The position numbers and the translations under genes were made by a program. From Clostridia bacterium (GTDB taxonomy: Bacteria; Bacillota; Clostridia; Christensenellales; Aristaeellaceae), in NCBI GenBank assembly GCA_017428385.1, contig JAFRQX010000006.1, forward strand, positions 62,001-126,000: a stretch of DNA of 64,000 nt, given 5' to 3'. Positions 58,902-64,000 of this stretch are shown here, piece after piece (within the stretch, counting starts at the first letter, position 1; each line of letters opens with the position of its first letter). A model generated the notes under the pieces. It ran no database searches. It saw nothing but the letters and a program-made list of their open reading frames with translations, and was not told the origin of the DNA.

Positions 58902-59828
58902 ATGGCAGCAATTACTTCCGCTATGGTTAAAGAGCTGCGCGAGCGCACCAGCGCCGGCATGATGGATTGCAAAAAGGCTCTGGTTGAGAGCGACGGAGAT
59001 ATGGACAAGGCCATTGAATGGCTGCGTGAAAAGGGACTGAGCCAGGCTGCCAAGAAGGCCAGCCGTATCGCCGCTGAAGGCGTTGTGGCCCAGTACACCA
59101 ACGATGAAGGCACCATCGGTGCGATCGTCGAAGTGAACTGCGAAACTGACTTCGTTGCCAAGACCGATAACTTCATCGGCTTCGCCAACAAGGTTGCCAA
59201 GCAGGTTGCTCTGGCCAACCCCGCTGATGTGGACGCCCTGATGGCCCAGGCTTTCGTGGACGACAGCAGCAAGACCATTTCCGACCTGGTCAGCGATGCG
59301 ACCGTTGCGATCGGTGAGAAGATTTCCGTCCGCCGCTTCAGCCGCTACGAGACCACCGGTGTGGTTTCCACTTACATTCACCTGGGTGGCAAGGTCGGCG
59401 TTATGGTCGAAGTTGCCGCTGATGCTGCCGGCCGTGCCAGCGAAGAGGTGAAGACCTTCGCTCATGACCTGGCCCTGCAGATCGCCGCTGCCAAGCCCGA
59501 GGCTGTCCGCCGCGAAGAAGTGGACGTTGAGAAGCTGGAGAAGGAAAAGGAAATCCTTCGCGCCCAGGCTCTGAACGAAGGCAAGCCCGAGAAGATCGTC
59601 GACCGCATGGTCGAAGGCCGTATCGAAAAGTACTACAAGGAAGTGTGCCTGCTCGAGCAGCCCTTCGTCAAGGATCCCGATAAGAACATCAAGGGTCTGA
59701 TGGGCGAAATCGCCAAGGCTGCCGGCGCTGAGCTGGATGTTGTGAAGTTCAGCCGCTTCGAGCGCGGTGAAGGCATCGAAAAGCGGAAGGATGACCTGGC
59801 CGCTGAGATCGCCGCGATGCAGAAGTAA
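58902..59828 (+). CDS. tsf: translation elongation factor Ts
   Basis: 308 residues. Exchanges GDP for GTP on EF-Tu. N-terminal UBA-like domain: [19 protein letters not shown]. Core: [11 protein letters not shown] and the conserved C-terminal region with [14 protein letters not shown] 58902 is preceded by GAGAGGA. It follows rpsB by 59 bp. In many bacteria pyrH and frr come next; here a terminator ends the operon and the next gene is a nucleosidase. Confidence 0.98.
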   Translation: MAAITSAMVKELRERTSAGMMDCKKALVESDGDMDKAIEWLREKGLSQAAKKASRIAAEGVVAQYTNDEGTIGAIVEVNCETDFVAKTDNFIGFANKVAKQVALANPADVDALMAQAFVDDSSKTISDLVSDATVAIGEKISVRRFSRYETTGVVSTYIHLGGKVGVMVEVAADAAGRASEEVKTFAHDLALQIAAAKPEAVRREEVDVEKLEKEKEILRAQALNEGKPEKIVDRMVEGRIEKYYKEVCLLEQPFVKDPDKNIKGLMGEIAKAAGAELDVVKFSRFERGEGIEKRKDDLAAEIAAMQK

Positions 59829-59839
59829 GTTCTGAAATA

Positions 59840-59872
59840 AAGAAGGCTGTCTGATGACAGCCTTCTTTTTTC
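59840..59872 (+). terminator. terminator of rpsB-tsf
   Basis: Perfect 12-bp stem (AAGAAGGCTGTC / GACAGCCTTCTT) and TTTTT. Confidence 0.92.
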
Positions 59873-59910
59873 AACATTGAATACTGAAAAATATTATGGG
59901 CGGTGAGAAA

Positions 59911-60588
59911 ATGAAGATTGGTCTGTTGATTGCGGTTACCCGGGAGCTGGAAGCTTTCCTGCAGAGCGGGGAAGAACTGACTGAAGAGATTGTAGCGGGC
60001 AGAACCATCTATAAGGCCCGGATGGAAGGACATGAAATCTACGCTGTATGCTCCGGCTGCGGAGAGATTGACGCTTCCGCGGGAACCATGCTGCTGATCG
60101 TGAAATACGGCTGCGAGCTGATCCTGAACTTCGGCGTGACCGGCGCGCTGCTGGAAGACCTGAAGGTGGAAGATCTGTTTGTGGCGGAGAAGGCGTGGCA
60201 TTACGATTTCGATATCACCGCCTTCGGCGGAACAACCAAAGTAGGCCAGTACTCGGAATATCCGGATGAGTTCATTCCCCTGGATGCCGGTCTGGTGAAC
60301 CTGGTCACGGAGAAAATGCCCGGAATCCGGAAGATCGCTGTGGCAAGCGCGGATAAATTTGTGGAAGACCGGAACGAAAAACTGCGCCTGCGGGAATCCG
60401 GCTGCGGTCTTTGCGAAATGGAGCTGGCCGCGATTGCCCGGGTATGCGAGCGAAGCGGCGTGAAGTGCCTGTCCATCAAGTGCATCAGCGACGCGTTTGA
60501 CGGAACCGGAGCGGATTTTGAGAAGAACGTAAGAAACAGCGCGGCGAAAGCGTTCAGCGCAATCCGGGAAGTACTTAAAGCGCTCTGA
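59911..60588 (+). CDS. 5'-methylthioadenosine/S-adenosylhomocysteine nucleosidase-type protein
   Basis: 225 residues. Splits methylthioadenosine or adenosylhomocysteine, releasing adenine; part of methionine salvage. The nucleoside phosphorylase fold is shown by ILNFGVTGAL, VASADKFV, the purine/ribose Glu in CEMELAAIARVC (MTAN signature), and the closing CISDAFDGTG. ATG 59911 has GGTGAG; the ATG at 59896 has no site. The closest relatives are MTAN-like phosphorylase-superfamily proteins; inosine-type substrates cannot be excluded. Confidence 0.88.
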   Translation: MKIGLLIAVTRELEAFLQSGEELTEEIVAGRTIYKARMEGHEIYAVCSGCGEIDASAGTMLLIVKYGCELILNFGVTGALLEDLKVEDLFVAEKAWHYDFDITAFGGTTKVGQYSEYPDEFIPLDAGLVNLVTEKMPGIRKIAVASADKFVEDRNEKLRLRESGCGLCEMELAAIARVCERSGVKCLSIKCISDAFDGTGADFEKNVRNSAAKAFSAIREVLKAL

Positions 60589-60614
60589 TCCTTGTATGAT
60601 TTATGAATTAATGG

Positions 60615-60644
60615 TTGTACAAGATTTGAGGAATATGGTATACT
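60615..60644 (+). promoter_or_regulatory. promoter of the NifU-like/GGGtGRT genes
   Basis: -35 TTGTAC (60615-60620), 18-bp spacer, -10 TATACT (60639-60644). Confidence 0.6.
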
Positions 60645-60698
60645 TAATCGGTTACCAATAACAATACTATCAACCTGAGACAGGAGGAACCGATTCAC

Positions 60699-61400
60699 AT
60701 GCAATACACCAAAGAAGTGGAAGAAATGGTCTGTGTTGCGAAGGGTCCGAATCATGGCCCCGCGCCTATTCCCGAAGAGGGAAAATGGATTCAGGCCAAG
60801 GAGATTAAAGACATCTCCGGTTATACTCACGGCATTGGCTGGTGCGCTCCCCAGCAGGGCACCTGCAAACTGAGCCTGAACGTGAAGAACGGCGTCATCG
60901 AGGAAGCACTGGTGGAGACCATCGGTTGCTCCGGTATGACCCACTCCGCCGCTATGGCCAGTGAAATTCTGCCCGGCAAAACCATCCTGGAAGCCCTGAA
61001 CACCGACCTGGTGTGCGACGCGATCAACACCGCTATGCGCGAACTGTTCCTGCAGATCGTGTACGGCCGCACCCAGAGCGCCTTCTCCGATGACGGTCTG
61101 CGCATCGGCGCCGGTCTGGAAGACCTGGGCAAGGGTCTGCGTTCCATGGTCGGTACCATGTACGGCACCCGCGAAAAGGGCACCCGTTACCTGGAAATGA
61201 CCGAAGGTTATGTTGTGAAGATGGCACTGGACAAGGACGATCAGGTCTGCGGCTACCAGTTCCTGAGCCTGGGCAAGATGATGGACGCCATCAAGAAGGG
61301 CATGTCCCCGAACGAAGCGTACGAAAAGAACCTGGGCACCTACGGCCGGTTCAAGGCTGAAGACGGCGCGGTCAAGTGGATTGACCCGCGTAAGGAATAA
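60699..61400 (+). CDS. NifU-like iron-sulfur scaffold family protein
   Basis: 233 residues. Resembles the NifU N-terminal scaffold family that is paired in clostridia with the GGGtGRT protein. Conserved pieces: HGIGWCAPQQGTC, a long strand-loop VETIGCSGMTHSA with Cys, and a C-terminal GYQFLSLGKMMDAIKKG. The positions of the Cys residues are suggestive of metal or cluster binding but not identical to IscU. AGGAGG precedes the ATG. The next gene begins 17 bp later. Function is not established. Confidence 0.82.
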   Translation: MQYTKEVEEMVCVAKGPNHGPAPIPEEGKWIQAKEIKDISGYTHGIGWCAPQQGTCKLSLNVKNGVIEEALVETIGCSGMTHSAAMASEILPGKTILEALNTDLVCDAINTAMRELFLQIVYGRTQSAFSDDGLRIGAGLEDLGKGLRSMVGTMYGTREKGTRYLEMTEGYVVKMALDKDDQVCGYQFLSLGKMMDAIKKGMSPNEAYEKNLGTYGRFKAEDGAVKWIDPRKE

Positions 61401-61417
61401 GGGGAGGTGTGAGACAA

Positions 61418-62437
61418 ATGGCTTTGTTTGAAAACTATGAAGGCCGCATGCCTCAGCTGCAGCCTGTTCTGGACAAGTACGGATTCAAAAACTTCGAGGA
61501 AGTTAAAGCTTTTACCAACGGCAAGGGCGTTGACGCTTACTCCATCGTGGAGAGCACCCAGCCCATCTGCTTTGAGAACGTGAAGTGGGCCTATGAACTG
61601 GGCGCCGCTATCGCCATCAAGGAAGGCGCCAAGAACGCTGCTGAAGCCGCCAAGTGGATCGGCACCGCTCTGCAGGCCTTCTGCATCCCCGGTTCTGTTG
61701 CGGACCAGCGCCAGGTCGGTATCGGCCACGGCAACCTGGGCGCCATGCTGCTGGACGAGGAAACCGAGTGCTTCGCTTTCCTGGCCGGCCACGAATCCTT
61801 CGCTGCCGCTGAAGGCGCTATCAAAATCGCCCTGAACGCCAACAAGGTTCGTAAAAAGCCCCTGCGGGTTATCCTGAACGGCCTGGGCAAGGACGCCGCC
61901 ATGATCATTTCCCGGATCAACGGCTTCACCTATGTGCAGACCAAGTATGACTATCTGTCCGCTGACGTGAAGGAAGATCACGCGCTGACCGTTGTCAAGA
62001 AGACCGCTTACTCCAACGGTGACCGTGCCAAGGTTAACTGCTACGGCGCGGACGATGTGCGTGAAGGCGTTGCCATCATGTGGCACGAAGGCGCTGACAT
62101 CTCCATCACCGGTAACTCCACCAACCCCACCCGTTTCCAGCATCCCGTTGCGGGCACCTACAAGAAGGAACGCTGGGAAGCCGGCAAGAAGTACTTCTCC
62201 GTGGCTTCCGGCGGCGGCACCGGCCGTACCCTGCATCCCGACAACATGGCTGCCGGTCCTGCCTCTTACGGTATGACTGACACCATGGGCCGTATGCACT
62301 CTGACGCGCAGTTCGCCGGTTCCTCCTCCGTCCCCGCTCACGTGGAGATGATGGGTTTCCTGGGCGCCGGTAACAACCCCATGGTCGGTATGACCGTTGC
62401 TGTGGCTGTGGCTGTGCAGGAAGCAATGAACAAATAA
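61418..62437 (+). CDS. GGGtGRT protein
   Basis: 339 residues. Named for the conserved SGGGTGRTLHPDNM motif, present here near residue 265. Other landmarks: AFLAGHESFAAAEGA, VILNGLGKDAAM, and a C-terminal PAHVEMMGFLGAGNNPMVGM. A small family of unknown function, almost always beside a NifU-like gene, as here. No signal peptide or membrane segment. ATG 61418 has GGAGG; a GTG at 61409 overlaps it. Strong codon bias suggests high expression. Iron-sulfur or redox role inferred from neighbours only. Confidence 0.9.
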   Translation: MALFENYEGRMPQLQPVLDKYGFKNFEEVKAFTNGKGVDAYSIVESTQPICFENVKWAYELGAAIAIKEGAKNAAEAAKWIGTALQAFCIPGSVADQRQVGIGHGNLGAMLLDEETECFAFLAGHESFAAAEGAIKIALNANKVRKKPLRVILNGLGKDAAMIISRINGFTYVQTKYDYLSADVKEDHALTVVKKTAYSNGDRAKVNCYGADDVREGVAIMWHEGADISITGNSTNPTRFQHPVAGTYKKERWEAGKKYFSVASGGGTGRTLHPDNMAAGPASYGMTDTMGRMHSDAQFAGSSSVPAHVEMMGFLGAGNNPMVGMTVAVAVAVQEAMNK

Positions 62438-62452
62438 GTCCAAATAAAAAGC

Positions 62453-62484
62453 TCTCCCGAAGATTGTCTTCGGGAGACTTTTTT
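62453..62484. terminator. bidirectional terminator between GGGtGRT and GH27 genes
   Basis: 11-bp stem TCTCCCGAAGA / TCTTCGGGAGA, TTTTTT on one side and AAAAA on the other. Confidence 0.88.
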
Positions 62485-62523
62485 GTTTGTAAAAAATCAT
62501 GAAACAGCGTTTTGATTCCCTTT

Positions 62524-63771
62524 TTATTCGATTTTCCAGACGGCGGCATCGTGCGGGGGAAGAGCGGTGCGGAGCTGCTTCGCTTTGCGGGTGCCCTTTC
62601 CGCTCCAGAGCTCCGTTCCCGTGAAGGCGGGGAGTTCTGCTTCATCGGCGCCTGCGGTGACTGTGCGCTTTTTATCGCTCAGGTTGAACAGGGCAATATA
62701 CAGGCCTTTTCCATCACGGCGCGGGGCGATCCAGACACTTTCGTCCTCCGTTGTACGCAGGGGATGGGCACACCAGGTGGTGCTCAGGATCCCGAGGATT
62801 TCCTGCTTTGTCAGCAGATCCAGGGTGAAGTCATCGTTCTTTGTCATCTCACCGCCGATCATCAGCGGGGAGCGCATCATACACCACAACGTCATCATTG
62901 TCCGCTGTTCCGCCTGGGTGAACCGGGTCCAGTTGCCCGGCCCGTCGCATTGCCGAAGGGCACCTACAGGCAGCATGTCCGCGTCCGGCCAGTGTCCGGG
63001 AGCCGCGTGGATGCACCACTTTTCCGCACGTTCAAACATAGCCTTCAGCAGCCGCCAGTCATCCCAGAAATCGTCCGTGATCCGCCACATGTTCGCATAA
63101 CGCTTCAGGTGCTCTGCCTGCTCCAGCGGTGCGGGTCCGGGGGAGAGGGACAGCACCATGTCCCTGCCGCAATTGCGGCAGGATTCGGAGATCAGTTCAA
63201 TCTCCCTTTGGCAGTGGGGATATTCCCGGGCAATGTCATCACACTTGATAAAGTCTACTCCCCAGGAGGCGTACAGACGGAAAATGCTGTCATAGTACGC
63301 CGCGGCCTGCGGCAGATCGCAGCGAAGGCCGTACATATCCGGATTCCACAAGCAAATGGAATGCGGATTTGCTGCCGTGTCACAGGTGTAATCATTGCCC
63401 TCGATCGGCAGCTTTTTATGGGCGGCAATCCGGGGCATGCCGCGCATGATGTGGATACCGAATTTCAATCCCAGTGAATGGACGTAGTCTGCCAGCGGTT
63501 TAAAGCCTTTTCCGCCTTTGGCGCTGGGGAAGCGGTTTACGGCGGGCAGCAGGCGTCCGTATTTGTCCATGGCCAGATCCGCAAAGGGTTCATATCCGTG
63601 GCCGGACGCATTTGCCCCGGCCCACTGGATATCCACTACAATGTATTCCCAACCGTAAGGCTTCAGGTATTTCGCCATGTATTCAGCGTTCTTCCGGACG
63701 GTTTCCTCCGTCACCTCGGCGCCGTAGCAGTCCCAGCTGTTCCATCCCATGGGCGGTGTACTTGCAATCAT
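62524..63771 (-). CDS. GH27 alpha-galactosidase-like glycosidase
   Basis: 415 residues, no signal peptide, so cytoplasmic. GH27 barrel from MGWNSWDCYG; the nucleophile Asp lies in DFIKCDD and the acid/base region is WRITDDFWDDW. GIHIMRGMPR and the closing beta domain (LYIALFNLSD) are typical. Could act on alpha-galactosides of galactomannan, fitting the GH26 locus; some GH27 enzymes instead cut beta-L-arabinopyranosides or N-acetyl sugars. GGAGG precedes the ATG. Monocistronic with its own promoter. Confidence 0.9.
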   Translation of the reverse strand: MIASTPPMGWNSWDCYGAEVTEETVRKNAEYMAKYLKPYGWEYIVVDIQWAGANASGHGYEPFADLAMDKYGRLLPAVNRFPSAKGGKGFKPLADYVHSLGLKFGIHIMRGMPRIAAHKKLPIEGNDYTCDTAANPHSICLWNPDMYGLRCDLPQAAAYYDSIFRLYASWGVDFIKCDDIAREYPHCQREIELISESCRNCGRDMVLSLSPGPAPLEQAEHLKRYANMWRITDDFWDDWRLLKAMFERAEKWCIHAAPGHWPDADMLPVGALRQCDGPGNWTRFTQAEQRTMMTLWCMMRSPLMIGGEMTKNDDFTLDLLTKQEILGILSTTWCAHPLRTTEDESVWIAPRRDGKGLYIALFNLSDKKRTVTAGADEAELPAFTGTELWSGKGTRKAKQLRTALPPHDAAVWKIE

Positions 63772-63811
63772 AGGTTTGTTCCTCCAACGCAGCGTTTATG
63801 CTTATGGCTGC

Positions 63812-63849
63812 ATCATATCATACTATGGGAAATCTGTCATCGCTGACAG
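63812..63849 (-). promoter_or_regulatory. GH27 promoter with overlapping palindrome
   Basis: Minus strand: -35 ATGACA (63840-63835), 17-bp spacer, -10 TATGAT (63817-63812). A CTGTCA-TCGC-TGACAG palindrome (63834-63849) covers the -35 and could be an operator. Confidence 0.6.
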
Positions 63850-63889
63850 GATGACAGGCTGTCCATGGGCTCCGCACCTGCGTGCAGGC

Positions 63890-63918
63890 TTGCGTTATGA
63901 CTGTGTGTATATTAAAAT
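63890..63918 (+). promoter_or_regulatory. promoter of the truncated last gene
   Basis: -35 TTGCGT (63890-63895), 17-bp spacer, -10 TAAAAT (63913-63918). Confidence 0.6.
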
Positions 63919-63974
63919 AGGAAAGATGGAAAGAATTCCTCACTGTGTCCAGAACGACCCTTGCGGAGGAGAAC

Positions 63975-64000
63975 ATGAGCGGACAGAAAACGGTCTGGGT
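63975..64000 (+). CDS. start of a protein-coding gene (window-truncated)
   Basis: ATG 63975 follows GGAGGAG at good spacing and has a promoter 57 bp upstream. Only about eight codons (MSGQKTVW) are in the window, so the product cannot be identified. Confidence 0.5.

Noticed and set aside
63772..63974. tRNA or small RNA gene
   Set aside because: Looked for cloverleaf arms and CCA-like ends here and in other gaps; only promoters and palindromes were found.

Overview
The window reads as chromosome of an anaerobic, carbohydrate-degrading Bacillota (Clostridia) bacterium, probably from a gut or rumen. GC content is fairly high by eye and Shine-Dalgarno sites are strong. The gene set includes meso-diaminopimelate dehydrogenase, class III ribonucleotide reductase, rubredoxin and rubrerythrin, DUF1858, the GGGtGRT protein, and many LplB/YtcP-type sugar permeases. 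A Christensenellales/Aristaeellaceae-like lineage would fit, but that is only an impression. No tRNA, rRNA, CRISPR array, phage or insertion-sequence genes were seen.

Layout. 1-1.7 kb: end of dapB, then ddh (lysine/peptidoglycan precursor), separated by a small inverted-repeat element. 1.9-8.6 kb: sugar importer locus 1 (two paralogous binding proteins, two permeases, AraC regulator). 8.7-20.2 kb: housekeeping and redox genes: an AEC transporter; nrdD with a fused redoxin domain and three candidate NrdR boxes, followed by trxB; Hsp20; an operon of phosphodiester glycosidase, Lgt-like membrane protein and DUF362 ferredoxin; ybaK; a MutS-like ATPase; a DUF1858 protein. 20.4-31.1 kb, minus strand: importer locus 2 (two permeases, an AraC paralogous to the one in locus 1, two binding proteins, a membrane-anchored AraC sensor, GH43 and GH4). 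31.3-49.4 kb, plus strand: an (alpha/alpha)6-barrel glycosidase, then a roughly 16-kb locus with GH26, a carbohydrate-binding-module/solute-binding-protein chimera, two permease pairs, an NHL propeller protein, a YIP1 protein, a DUF5696 protein, a secreted triple-repeat protein and another binding protein. 49.5-57.8 kb: thrH and a rubredoxin; a TetM/EF-G-like GTPase fused to a YacP/Rae1-type NYN nuclease; a second Lgt-like plus phosphodiester glycosidase pair, here with leucine-rich repeats; a DUF3592 protein; rubrerythrin. 58-64 kb: rpsB-tsf, a nucleosidase, the NifU-like/GGGtGRT pair, a GH27 alpha-galactosidase, and the start of one more gene.

How the parts work together. Three importer loci supply binding proteins and permeases for oligosaccharides, with GH26, GH43, GH4, GH27 and the (alpha/alpha)6 enzyme to cut them. 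This suggests galactomannan/hemicellulose use. None of the loci encodes an ABC ATPase, so a shared MsmX-type ATPase elsewhere is likely. The two duplicated importer loci share paralogous AraC regulators.

Most unusual: (i) the translational GTPase fused to a ribosome-type endonuclease, (ii) two independent pairings of an Lgt-superfamily membrane protein with a phosphodiester glycosidase, (iii) the 16-kb dual-importer locus with NHL/YIP1/DUF5696 genes, and (iv) heptamer-periodic short tandem repeats after several genes.
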